Positions 11,172 through 19,954 of a DNA stretch of 64,000 bases are shown one piece after another. The notes beneath the pieces were generated by a model, which ran no database searches, was not told the origin of the DNA, and saw nothing but the letters and a program-made list of their open reading frames with translations. Position 1 is the stretch's first letter. Each line of letters starts with the position of its first letter. The translations under genes were made by a program, and so were the position numbers. This DNA comes from Bubalus kerabau (Eukaryota > Chordata > Mammalia > Artiodactyla > Bovidae), in contig NC_073627.1 in the NCBI RefSeq assembly GCF_029407905.1, positions 130,213,697-130,277,696 of the forward strand, given 5' to 3'.

Positions 11172-11694
11172 TATTAGGGGTTGCAGGAGTTTGAGTAGAG
11201 GCTCAGTGACTGGCTAGTGTAGGAGTGACTCAATTTCCACTTCCATTTGTGTTTCGTTTCTTTAACTCAGTAGCAACAGGGTCAGAGAAATGATCCAAAC
11301 AAAAACAGCAAAAGAAGAAAGAGAAACAAAGGGAATTTATTTGGGAAGTCAAGAGACTATTGGGAATTGGGAAACTAAAGCCAGCAAGAACCACACAATA
11401 AAGGCAAAGAGCCAGTGAAGGAAGTAGGACCTTGGGGTCCTGGCCCGTGTCTACTGTTAACTCACCGCAAGCCCCTGGGAAGTCCTTTTTTCTCTTGGGC
11501 CTCAAGTCTCCCTTTGTTAAAGAAAAGAAAAAGGAAAAGAGGAAGTACGCCTTTTTCAAGTGCTCACTAGCCTTATTTGGTTAGTGGCTACCATTCTAGA
11601 AACCACAGATATACAACAGTTCCATCATCACAAAAAGTTCTTTCATACAGTACTGCTGTAGAGTACATAAACCATTGTTAAATACTATGTTAAT
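11172..11694. other. Unassigned stretch
   Basis: A-rich and purine-rich DNA (11290-11340 and 11520-11545) with no repeat or gene I can name. An antisense 109-codon frame here is a lysine/phenylalanine-rich chance frame. Confidence 0.4.
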
Positions 11695-11703
11695 ATAAAA
11701 ACT

Positions 11704-11936
11704 GGGCTTCCCAGGTGGCGCTACTGGTAAAGAATCAACCTGTTAATGCAGAAGACACAAGAGACACGGGTTCAATCCCTGGGCCAGGAAGATTCCCTTG
11801 GGGAAGGAAATGACAACGCACTCCAGCATTCTTGCCTGGAAAATCCCATGGGGAGAGGAGACTAGTGGGTCACAGTGCATGCGGCCACAAAGAGTCAGAC
11901 ATGACTGAGCACACTCATTTTTAACAAATAAATAAA
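11704..11936 (+). mobile_element. Bov-tA SINE, sense
   Basis: The tRNA-derived head (GGGCTTCCCAGGTGGCGCTA with B-box GGGTTCAATCCC) is followed by the Bov-A body and an A-rich tail. A perfect 9-bp TSD ATAAAAACT lies at 11695-11703 and 11937-11945. Confidence 0.92.
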
Positions 11937-12029
11937 ATAAAAACTATCGGTGATAGCCATAAAATCAAATGGAATGGATTCACAAATACCTCATGAACTT
12001 CTTTGGTGCTTACATACGTAAGAAAAAAG

Positions 12030-12200
12030 AAACACAGGGCAAGGAATCCACAAATTTGGATTCAAGCCTTGACTCTCACTTCCTGGCTGTGCGACCCTGG
12101 AAGAGACAACGTACCTTTCTAAGCCTCAGCTTCCTCATGTGTAAAATGAGAAAAATAATAGTTTCTATCTTGTAGGGGTATTGCTATGATCACAATAGCT
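12030..12200 (+). mobile_element. MIR SINE, sense
   Basis: TTGGATTCAAGCCTTGACTC, TGGCTGTGCGACCCTGG and GCCTCAGCTTCCTCATG appear in MIR order. Confidence 0.75.
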
Positions 12201-12204
12201 AATA

Positions 12205-12345
12205 CACAAATTCAACGAATATTTATTGTGTCTACTATGTGCCAATAACTATCCTACACACTGGAGATAAACAGGTAATGGAATAGACCGATATCCCTGC
12301 CTCCATGAAGCTGACATTCTAACATTAGATTTTAGCAAATGTGAG
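12205..12345 (-). mobile_element. L2 3' end, antisense
   Basis: CAACGAATATTTATTGTGTC, CTACTATGTGCCAATAACT and CTCCATGAAGCTGACATTC are the L2 3' terminus in reverse. Confidence 0.7.
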
Positions 12346-12383
12346 CTATCAATCCTGATAATCATACGGCAGTACTCTGATTC

Positions 12384-12426
12384 ATATTGTCATTGTCATT
12401 GTTATTGTCAATGTCATTGTCATTGA
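12384..12426 (+). repeat. Imperfect TTGTCA hexamer microsatellite
   Basis: About seven tandem units of a TTGTCA-type hexamer with two point changes. Confidence 0.85.
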
Positions 12427-12589
12427 TGGAGACTCGTCTCTCAGGCAGTAAGAATGTAATTTCAATTTTAAAATATTGGGCCCTCTAACTTATCTCCCTC
12501 CCCAACACAGAGCTCAACTAAAAATTCTTTAAACTTGTGCGCTGCTATGGGTTACATCATAAAACCAAAGACTTTCCTGTGACATCTGA

Positions 12590-12875
12590 ATCTAATTCAA
12601 GAAAAAAACCTGATTTCAGCAGCTTTTAGTCCAGACTTTAGAAAAAAATTAATTATGCATGCATTCAACTAGCAATGAGCAAACTTGATAATTTAAGCAG
12701 TTTAGCAATTGGATTGAAATTTTACAGCTAATTTAAAGTACTCCACACTACTGACTTCAGACTTGAGGTTACAAAGCTGAATTAGCCTGGACAAGAGCAA
12801 TTACTCAGCACTTTCTGTGCACGTGGCCTTGACTGACTTTTAGGCACAATGAAGTGACTGCTCACATCCAGCCAC
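12590..12875. other. AT-rich single-copy segment, candidate conserved non-coding element
   Basis: No repeat signature is visible in this segment between named repeats. It has a high density of homeodomain/POU-like words (ATTAATTATGCATGCATT at about 12648-12665, then GATAATTTAAGC). An enhancer role is inference only. Confidence 0.25.
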
Positions 12876-13024
12876 AGTCAGCTGGACGCATATATGCCAC
12901 ACGGACCTTGTTTTTGTGCTCTCTGAAGCAAGGCTGGGTCTTATTTATCCTTGTCGGCCCCAGCCTGACAAAAGTCACCGCACACTCCACAAATGAATTA
13001 ATAAGGAAGTCTTAGTAGAAAGGT

Positions 13025-13048
13025 CACAGTGATAAATTTATCACTGTG
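13025..13048. repeat. Perfect 24-bp palindrome
   Basis: CACAGTGATAAA is followed directly by its reverse complement TTTATCACTGTG with no spacer, giving a 12-bp-arm palindrome. It sits at the left edge of a MIR. Confidence 0.95.
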
Positions 13049-13195
13049 TAACTTTAGGCAAGCTCCTTAACCTCTCTGAACCTGTTTCTTTATCTGCAAA
13101 ATAGAAATAATAACAATACTTTCAAGATAGTTGTGAAAAACTGAGATGATGTATATACAGCATCTGGCACATAGTAGGTACTAAATGTCAGTGTG
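13035..13195 (+). mobile_element. MIR SINE, sense
   Basis: GGCAAGCTCCTTAACCTCTC, TTTCTTTATCTGCAAAATAG and GGCACATAGTAGGTACTAAA are the MIR core and 3' end. Confidence 0.8.
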
Positions 13196-13204
13196 GCCAT
13201 TTAA

Positions 13205-13598
13205 AAACATGGCACCAGAACTCTTAGACATATCTCCCTTTAGAGGAAGTGTGTGTGTCTCTGTCCCCTCCTCTCAAATTTGAGAAGACTTGGGACTGTT
13301 CTGGTCAACAAAGTATGGTAGGAGTGATGCTATATGACCTCTAAGATAGAGTCATAAAGGCCATGTAGCTATAACCTGCTTCTCTTGAAACATGCACTCA
13401 GGATTTCTTCTTGGGCTCTCAGGAGGCTCCATCTCAAAACCCAGCCACCTGCTGTGGGAAACCGAACCATATGGAGACACTGTGTTGGGCCTCTGACAGT
13501 CTCAGCTAAGCTCAGACATCAAGTCTTCCCAAATCACAGGGCAGGACAAGCCATCCCTGTGATTTCCTGACCCACAAGGTCCCTGAGCATAATAAAGT
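13205..13598 (+). mobile_element. MaLR-like ancient LTR, family uncertain, sense
   Basis: The order of boxes fits an old MaLR-type LTR: CTTGGGACTGTTCTGGTC, an internal GGAGACACTGTGTTGGGCCT, then TTCCTGACCCACAAGG before an AATAAA-type signal at the end. No clear TSD is visible, and the subfamily call is low confidence. Confidence 0.45.
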
Positions 13599-13659
13599 GA
13601 TGGAAGGATGGTTGTTTCACCCCCAAGTCTGGGCTGCTTTGCACTGAGTGGTAAGCAAT

Positions 13660-13835
13660 CGGAACACCCAGTCAGTATCATTCATTCACTCAGCCCCTAC
13701 TGTGGCCTCCATGCATGTAGCGATGCATTGCACTCTGGAGAGTCTCAGAAAGTGCACAGGCTGGTGGAGAAACACAACTGTGCACAGCTAGTGGTGTGCT
13801 GGTCAACGTTACATAAACACCTGAGGGTAGGGGAC
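13660..13835 (-). mobile_element. L2-like 3' end, antisense
   Basis: CATTCATTCACTCAGCCCCT followed by ACTGTGGCCTCC resembles the reversed L2 terminus. It is diverged. Confidence 0.45.
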
Positions 13836-15625
13836 AGCCTGGCTTGAGGCCGTGGACAATTTCCGCCTTGTGAATACTTCCATCATTGCCAATATCAAGC
13901 TACCAACTTGAGGTCAGCCAGCTTCAAACATTCCCAAGAAGTTCCCATGAGCTCTTTTGAGCCAGTGCGAATCAGTTCCAGATGCCACTGTCAGCAGATC
14001 TCTGTGGGGTGAAAAGGCACCACAAAAGGGCAGCAAAAATGTTAGGGGCAAAGGAGAGCTTGGGGATGAGGTAATGAAGGCCATTTAAGTCCCGAACTCC
14101 CAATATGGTCTCCAAGGAACAGTGAGGAACAGGAAGAACACATAATATGCACACCTTTAACAAAATAGAAGATGCCGATTCCCCAAACCTCAAATTACCT
14201 AGAAGTGGAAAAGCAAAGTCAAAATCTCGTGAGAGCAAGTGCTAACTGCAGAGGAGAGAGGAGCCTGTAGCAGGTAGATGGTTTTAAAGCTCATCTAAAA
14301 CTATCCTAGAACAAGAAAGACCCTGGAAATAAATATCAGTGGGTCCAACTACAGGGAATGGATTGGTAAGGAGGAGAGGTAAGGAGATGGTCTTTCCAAG
14401 GTAATGCCTGAGGGAGGGGGAGAAGAGGATCAAGGAAAAGAGAGGTGCCATGGAAGTCTCAACGAAAAGGGGAGAGTCTAGAATCTGGCAAGACAAAGAA
14501 AATCAAAGAACATGCAATCCCTCCCCTCGCCTCTTCCTCAAAAGAAAAAAAAATGTCAGGGATGGTGACTGAGTCTCTCCAGGGCCAACACTGTCCCATC
14601 TGTAAAAGGAGGCTGGGTCCAGGTCTAAATGTGTATGAGTCCATGTTTTAAATATCCTTGTAGGAAATCAAGGGTTCCTCCTAATCTGCATTTGTGTTAG
14701 TTTCCCCAAGAGCCGAGCTTGCCTGAGAGTAGAGAGGCCGGCCATCCTGCAAGGGAGCCAAGAGGCAAGACAGACAAGAAGAAAAAGTAGATGCAGGGCA
14801 AGTTGTTGAGCCAGTCATTGCTGTGGGCAACTGAGGAATTGTCAGGAATGCTTCTCCAAACTGGCCCTCAGGAGGAGGAGGCCAAGGCATCCAGCCTGTG
14901 TTGGTCTAATTCCTCGGAGAAGCAGATGCCAGGACAGGATTAGATGTTTAAGACTGTCACAGGGGAAAGGCCTCTGAGAGAGAAAGGGGTTGGGAGAGCC
15001 TGAGATCACAGTGTAGGTCTGACCCCAGGAGCAGGACAGAGAACACTCGGGAAGCGTGGACAGTGGAACAGTCTTGGATGGCAATGCAGTTCTAGGGGTG
15101 CTCAGCAAGGCTGATGGGGAGTCTTTGAACCCACGATGTCATGAGAGGAGACCTGTGTCTCCCGTGACTGGGCCTGTTCTAGAGTCCCTGCTCAGCTCAG
15201 TGCTGGCTGTGACGGGTCCCTGGGAAGCCTGGTCTCCACACAAAAGAGGTGACAGATTTCAGAAGCAGCAGCTGAAGTTGCGGTGAATCGTCTGCCACTC
15301 ATGGGTATGGCTGAGGTGCATTTTCATAGCTGCCATATGTGGCCAAGTGGCCTACAGACAGGGACCCAGAGAAGGGCAGTGGGGCCTTTAGGGGGGACCC
15401 CATCAGCATGCAGGAGACACAGATGACCTCAGGGGTGTTCAGGAGATGGGCAAAGAGCCTCAGCTTACCTCCCAGCTGGGTTCCCCTGATTGGGCCCTTG
15501 ATAGAAACATCCTTCCCATTACTCCAGTCTATCCATGTGAAGGCCTAGCCAACAAGAATATGGTTCTTCCTGGGGCAGGGCATTAGAAGGTGAGCACATT
15601 CCTGGTAGAATGGTTTACATATATT
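13836..15625. other. Unassigned stretch, possible worn LTR material
   Basis: No exon is supported. Two segments look repeat-like: 14690-14800 (AGTTTCCCCAAGAGCC and following purine-rich text) and 14905-15130 (GAGAAGCAGATGCCAGGACA). The second weakly resembles 24653-24960 in this window. I could not assign a family. Confidence 0.4.
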
Positions 15626-15630
15626 TTTAG

Positions 15631-15988
15631 TGGGTGAAGTAGTGTTCCCCCAAATTCACATCTATCTGGAAACTCAGCATCTGGCCTTATTTGGAAATAG
15701 GGTCTCTGCAGATGTAATTAGTGAAGGATCTTGAGGTGAGACCATCCTGGGTTTGCAGTGGGCCCTAAGTCCAGTGTCTGGTGTCCTTCTCTATGTCCAA
15801 GAGAAGACAGAGAGAGATATACAAGGAAGAAGGCCATGTGAAGGTGAAGGCAGAAACTGGAGTGATGCTGCCACAAGCCCAAGAACATAAGGAGCCATCA
15901 GAAAAGGCAAAGAAGGATTCTCCCCTAGAGCTTTCAGGGAGAGCATGGTTCTGCTGCCACCTTAATTTTGGACTTCTAGCCCCTAAAA
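15631..15988 (+). mobile_element. MLT1-family LTR, left part, sense
   Basis: TGTTCCCCCAAATTCACATC, TATTTGGAAATAGGGTCTCT and GGAAGAAGGCCATGTGAAGG follow the MLT1 consensus order. It is interrupted at AGCCCCTAAAA (15978-15988) by a BOV-A2 SINE. Confidence 0.8.
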
Positions 15989-16258
15989 CGGAGAAGGCAA
16001 TGGCAACCCACTCCAGTACTCTTGCCTGGAAAATCCCATGGACGGAGGAGCCTGGTAGGCTGCAGTCCATGGGGTCGCTAAGAGTCGGGCACGACTGAGC
16101 GACTTCACTTTCACTTTTCACTTTCATGCATTGGAGAAGGAAATGGCAACCCACTCCAGTGTTCTTGCCTGGAGAATCCCAGGGACGGGGGAGCCTGGTG
16201 GGCTGCCGTCTATGGGGTAGCACAGAGTCGGACACGACTGAAGCGACTTAGCAGCAGC
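15989..16258 (+). mobile_element. BOV-A2 SINE (dimeric), sense
   Basis: Two Bov-A monomers are joined in tandem, with unit starts at 15989 (GGAGAAGGCAATGGCAACCC) and near 16133 (GGAGAAGGAAATGGCAACCC), and a CAG-repeat tail. An 11-bp TSD AGCCCCTAAAA lies at 15978-15988 and 16259-16269; its first AG overlaps the CAG tail. The element is inserted in an MLT1 LTR. It is nearly identical to the antisense copy at 16683-16962. Confidence 0.95.
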
Positions 16259-16350
16259 AGCCCCTAAAAATGTGAAAAAAACAAATTTCTGTTGTTTCAG
16301 GCCACCCAGGTTGTGGTCATTTGTTATGGCAACCTTAGAATACTAATAGA
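16259..16350 (+). mobile_element. MLT1-family LTR, right part, sense
   Basis: AATTTCTGTTGTTTCAGGCC and the terminal TTGTTATGGCAACCTTAGAA box complete the LTR interrupted at 15988. Confidence 0.8.
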
Positions 16351-16484
16351 CTGATAAAGTATTGTTAGTATATATAAAATAATAATGAACTAACAATTTA
16401 TGCCCAACAAAAGTGTAGACATCAGTGACTCCTGACACTGGAATGTATGACAGCCAAGCCTCTGACCCTCTATCAAACCTCTGA

Positions 16485-16670
16485 GCAGAGTTCAGTCAAC
16501 TTCTGCTTGAATACCCCTCAAGTGATGGGGAAATAATCACGTCAAGAGGAAGCCTCTTCGTTTCTGGCAACTTTGACTGTCAAAGCCCTTCCTATTACTG
16601 ATCTAAAATATCTGCCTCCCTGTGATCCCCTAACTTTCAGTCTAACCTTGGTCTATGACACCCAGCCTGT
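16485..16670 (+). mobile_element. Ancient mammalian repeat, family not assigned
   Basis: CTGCTTGAATACCCCTCAAG, GAAGCCTCTTCGTTTCTGGC and ATCTGCCTCCCTGTGATCCC resemble a common old mammalian repeat. A related fragment follows at 18875-19050. The BOV-A2 TSD at 16671 cuts it. Confidence 0.4.
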
Positions 16671-16682
16671 TTTTGAGAGTAC

Positions 16683-16962
16683 TGCTGCTGCTGCTGCTGC
16701 TAAGTCACTTCAGTCGTGTCCGACTCTGTGCTACCCCATAGACGGCAGCCCACCAGGCTCCCCCGTCCCTGGGATTCTCCAGGCAAGAACACTGGAGTGG
16801 ATTGACATTTCCTTCTCCAATGCATGAAAGTGAAAAGTGAAAGTGAAGTCGCTCAGTCGTGTCTGACTCTTAGCGACCCCGTGGACTGCAGCCTACCAGG
16901 CTCCTCCGTCCATGGGATTTTCCAGGCAAGAGTACTGGAGTGGGTTGCCATTGCCTTCTCCG
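16683..16962 (-). mobile_element. BOV-A2 SINE (dimeric), antisense
   Basis: The CTG-rich tail at 16683-16701 begins the reversed dimer, which ends TTGCCATTGCCTTCTCCG. A perfect 12-bp TSD TTTTGAGAGTAC flanks it at 16671-16682 and 16963-16974. By eye it differs at only about six of about 270 positions from the reverse complement of 15989-16258. Confidence 0.95.
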
Positions 16963-16974
16963 TTTTGAGAGTAC

Positions 16975-17450
16975 ATCTCCTGCTAAATCTTCCTGGAGGC
17001 CATTGGGCCCCAGCTCCTTTAAGAAATAATGTAACTTACTCGAAATACAACAATGAACCAGAATATGCAAATTATCTTATCAGCTGTACTCTATAAAGAC
17101 AATCTTTCCCTGATTAGCATACTGGCTCTGTCTCTATTTTCATCAAAGATTCACAGAAATGGCACGTTCAGAGCTTCTAGCAACCACGGGGCATTTTGGG
17201 ACAGCCACTGAATCTGGGAGGGCACACCAGGCAAAGTTTAGGAGGTGAGAAGTGGCAGAGTGGTCCCTGCATTCCACACACATCTAGAGAGTGACCCTGC
17301 AGAGGAAGAGAGTAAGAGAGACTGTCACCCAGTTAATTCCCAGAACAACAGTGTGGGAGACAGAGCCAGAAATACTAACTGGAACTCATGACACAACTCA
17401 ATGAACTGTCATGCTCTAGCTCAAAGAGAAACACACAGGCAAAGGCAAGA
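16975..17450. other. Unassigned stretch
   Basis: No gene is visible. A worn MIR may lie at 17270-17400. Confidence 0.35.
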
Positions 17451-17454
17451 GGTG

Positions 17455-17548
17455 TGACTGCCTCCTGAGGTGGAATCAGGGAAAGCTTCCAGAAGGAGGC
17501 ATCTGTAGGTTGAGCCTTTAAGTCAAATGTGACAATCAAAACAAAAGG
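17455..17548 (-). mobile_element. L2 fragment, left part of a split copy, antisense
   Basis: GGAAAGCTTCCAGAAGGAGG followed by TTGAGCCTTTAAGTC matches the reversed L2 3' coding end. It is interrupted by a CHR SINE and resumes at 17843. Confidence 0.5.
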
Positions 17549-17552
17549 GATG

Positions 17553-17840
17553 GGACATCTCTGGTGGTCCAGTGGTTAAGAATCCACCTGCCAATGCAGG
17601 GGACATGGGTTCGATCCCTAGTCTGGGATGAGTCCACATACCATGGGACAACTGAGCCCGGGTACCACAATTACTGAGCCTGCCCTAGAGCCCATGAGCT
17701 GCGACAAGAAGCCAATGCAATGAAAAGCCTGTGCACTGCAACTAAAGAGTAGCCCCTGTTCACCACAACTAGAGAAAGCCCTCATAGAGCAACAAAGACC
17801 CAGCACAGCCACAAATAAATAATTATTTTTTTAAAGCAAC
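17553..17840 (+). mobile_element. CHR SINE (cetartiodactyl, tRNA-derived), sense
   Basis: The start CATCTCTGGTGGTCCAGTGG, B-box GGTTCGATCCC, long CACAACT-rich body and AATAAATAATT tail are the CHR layout. CHR elements occur across cetartiodactyls, so this is older than the Bov-tA layer. Confidence 0.85.
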
Positions 17841-17842
17841 AG

Positions 17843-17998
17843 ACCAGGCAGAAGGAACTGCCTAAGCAAAGGCAAGGCGATGTGGACCTTCAGGTCATGT
17901 TTGGGGAATGTAGACAAACTTAGTGTGGCTAGAGCAGAGCAGGTACATGAGTAGTTGCAGGAGGAAGACAAAAAAGTAGAACAGGAAGTAAAAGATGG
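17843..17998 (-). mobile_element. L2 fragment, right part of the split copy, antisense
   Basis: CCTAAGCAAAGGCAAGG and AGTGTGGCTAGAGCAGAGC are reversed L2 text that continues 17455-17548. Confidence 0.55.
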
Positions 17999-18054
17999 TC
18001 TCTATAGACTGGGTAAAGGTTTCCTCTCTTTAGCTATTTTTTCCCATGAAGCTG

Positions 18055-18268
18055 AGTATTTATGGTGGTTCTTAGGCTCCAGCATGCATTAGAAATCACC
18101 TGTGTGCTTAACGTGCAGATGCAGCCTCGCCACCACATGCCCACCGCCACCACTAGCACCCCAACTCCCTTGCACATGCCACCATACCCCTCATTTTGAG
18201 TCTGTGTGTTACAGAGCCTGGGTTTCTGCATCATAAATATGCTCCAGCAATGATTCCAAGAAGGAGGT
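18055..18268 (+). mobile_element. MER5-like hAT-Charlie element, diverged
   Basis: GGTTCTTAGGCTCCAGCATG, GAAATCACCTGTGTGCTTA and GAGCCTGGGTTTCTGCATC follow the MER5 order. The middle is filled by C-rich text, so it is diverged or contains an insertion. Confidence 0.5.
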
Positions 18269-18770
18269 GGCAAACCTCAGCAAGGAAGCAGTCCTGTGCT
18301 CCCCACCTTTCTTCATTGTGACAAACGATGTGGGTGGCATGACAACATATTAGGTTATGCCAGAAATTCCGGCAATTTAAGTTCATGTGAAAAGATGCAC
18401 TGGGGAGGGAAAACCAATTTCAATTCTCCATCAAGGTACTTGGTGAAAACGAAAGGCCAAGAATTTATCAGAAATTACCTCCGTGGTCAGAGAAATGAAT
18501 CGTGGGACTACCAAACCCTTCTCGTGACCCTCAGGGCCACCTGTAACTTGTAAAGGGAGCCCCTCAGGTTGTTTCACAGTGGGCACAGGGTTCAGCCCCA
18601 AGATCTTTCAGGAAATTGAAACACACCCTTGAAGAGAAGTCAGCCCCTCACAAAGGAGCAATGGGGATTTAAACAGACAATTCATCTTGTTTTTGAAAAG
18701 CAAAAAAGAATTTCAGGAGCAAAACATCTCAGGGGTGAAAGATCCTCTGGGTCAATGTCTCCTTTAAGTT
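18269..18770. other. Unassigned stretch, possibly single-copy
   Basis: No repeat or exon is recognised. The 18290-18520 part has no obvious repeat signature. Confidence 0.35.
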
Positions 18771-18771
18771 A

Positions 18772-18862
18772 GAGTTCCAGGCCCTCTACCAGAGACTCTG
18801 GTACAGTGGGTCTGGAGTGAGGCTCTGGGAATCTGCTGGTGAGAGACGTTTGGAAACATTGA
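18772..18862 (+). mobile_element. MER5-like fragment
   Basis: AGAGACTCTGGTACAGTGGG and GAATCTGCTGGTGAG followed by TTTGGAAACATTGATCTA resemble the 3' half of MER5. Confidence 0.45.
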
Positions 18863-18874
18863 TCTAGCTTGCTG

Positions 18875-19050
18875 GGCCTACGTTTACACACCTCCACGGA
18901 CAGGGAGTTCCTTCCCTTCAAGGGAGACCCATTCCAATTTTGAAGAGCTGTGATCATTAAAAATTTCCATTAGACATTTCCGAGCTGAAAATTTCCTCCA
19001 GTGCCAAGTCCTCTAAGCTTGGGTCTCTGCACTGACTCCGAGTTAAGTTC
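18875..19050 (+). mobile_element. Ancient mammalian repeat, family not assigned
   Basis: CACGGACAGGGAGTTCCTTC, CCCATTCCAATTTTGAAGAG and CCGAGCTGAAAATTTCC belong to the same old repeat type as 16485-16670. Confidence 0.4.
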
Positions 19051-19266
19051 AATCACCCTGCCACAGGCAGCCCGGTAGAAAGACGAACTCCACACACAAG
19101 GACTAATCTAGTGGCTCTGCACACACCAACTGTGGAGAAGGAAGGTGCATCGAGCTGCTTGGAGAGCCTTCCCCCTTCCCCATTTTTCCGGCATCCCCTC
19201 ACTCCTATTTCCAAAAGGAAAGGTGAGAGTAATGACTTTCATGAACATGACTAATTATCATTGGCT
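19051..19266. other. Unassigned stretch
   Basis: No coding, RNA or repeat feature could be supported. Confidence 0.4.
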
Positions 19267-19267
19267 T

Positions 19268-19464
19268 ACTGTGGTCAGCAGAAATAATGGTCCCCCAAGA
19301 ATGTGTGCATCCTAATATCCAGAATCTGTGACTGTGTTACATGACAAAGGAGAATCATGCAACAGACGACATTCAGGTTGCTAATCAGCCGACCTTGAAA
19401 TAGGGAGAGCATCCTGGGTCACCTGGGTAGACCCACTGTAATTACAAGGGTCCTTAAAAGTGGG
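19268..19464 (+). mobile_element. MLT1-family LTR, left part, sense
   Basis: Starts TACTGTGGTCAGCAGAAATA, then GGTCCCCCAAGAATGTG and GTAATTACAAGGGTCCTTAA. It is cut at 19464 by a Bov-tA. Confidence 0.8.
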
Positions 19465-19656
19465 CATTCTGGCATCCCTGGTACCCAGATGGTAAAGAAT
19501 CCACCTGTAATGCAAAAGACCTGGATTTGATCCCTGGGTCATGAAGATCCCCGGTAGGTAGACATGGCAACCCACTCCAGTATTCTTGCATGGAGAATCC
19601 CATGGACAGATCATGGAGCTGCAAAGAGTCAGACACAACTGAGCGACTAACACTTT
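19465..19656 (+). mobile_element. Bov-tA SINE inside an MLT1 LTR, sense
   Basis: A tRNA-derived head with B-box-like GATTTGATCCC and the Bov-A body ending GAGCGACTAACACTTT. A short direct repeat GTGGG lies at 19460-19464 and 19657-19661. Confidence 0.85.
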
Positions 19657-19936
19657 GTGGGAGAGGAAGGCAGAGAAGTGAACGATAGACCCATGCAGCA
19701 TGAGACTCGAGTGCCCATCATGGCCTTAGGACAGACCATGAGCCAACCAAGAGCTTGCAGTCTCCATGAGATTCTCCCCTTTATCTTTCTGAATGCAACA
19801 CGGCTGACAACATCTCAACTTTATCCCACCAAGACCCATGTTGGATCTCCTACCTCAGAACTGTGAGATAATAAATCTGTGTTGTTAAAAGCCAAATTAG
19901 TGGTAACTTGTAATAGCCATAACGGAAATCTAGTAC
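19657..19936 (+). mobile_element. MLT1-family LTR, right part, sense
   Basis: CATGAGCCAACCAAGAGCTT, GAACTGTGAGATAATAAATC and the terminal GCCATAACGGAAATCTAGTA complete the LTR begun at 19268. Confidence 0.8.
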
Positions 19937-19953
19937 ACTTATTATATGCTAGA
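19937..19953 (-). mobile_element. MIR, left part, interrupted by BovB, antisense
   Basis: CTTATTATATGCTAG corresponds to the reversed MIR 3' end and rejoins MIR text after the BovB at 21441. It is short, so the assignment depends on the right part. Confidence 0.45.
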
Positions 19954-19954
19954 T

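Noticed and set aside
11704..11790. tRNA gene at a SINE head (also at 24404, 58910, 17553 and others)
   Set aside because: A and B boxes are present but decayed, and the sequence continues into SINE bodies. The cloverleaf is not intact, so these are tRNA-derived SINE heads.
15765..16235. 156-codon minus-strand frame
   Set aside because: It spans an MLT1 LTR and a BOV-A2 SINE. The similar peptide from the antisense BOV-A2 at 16573-17096 shows it is repeat-derived.
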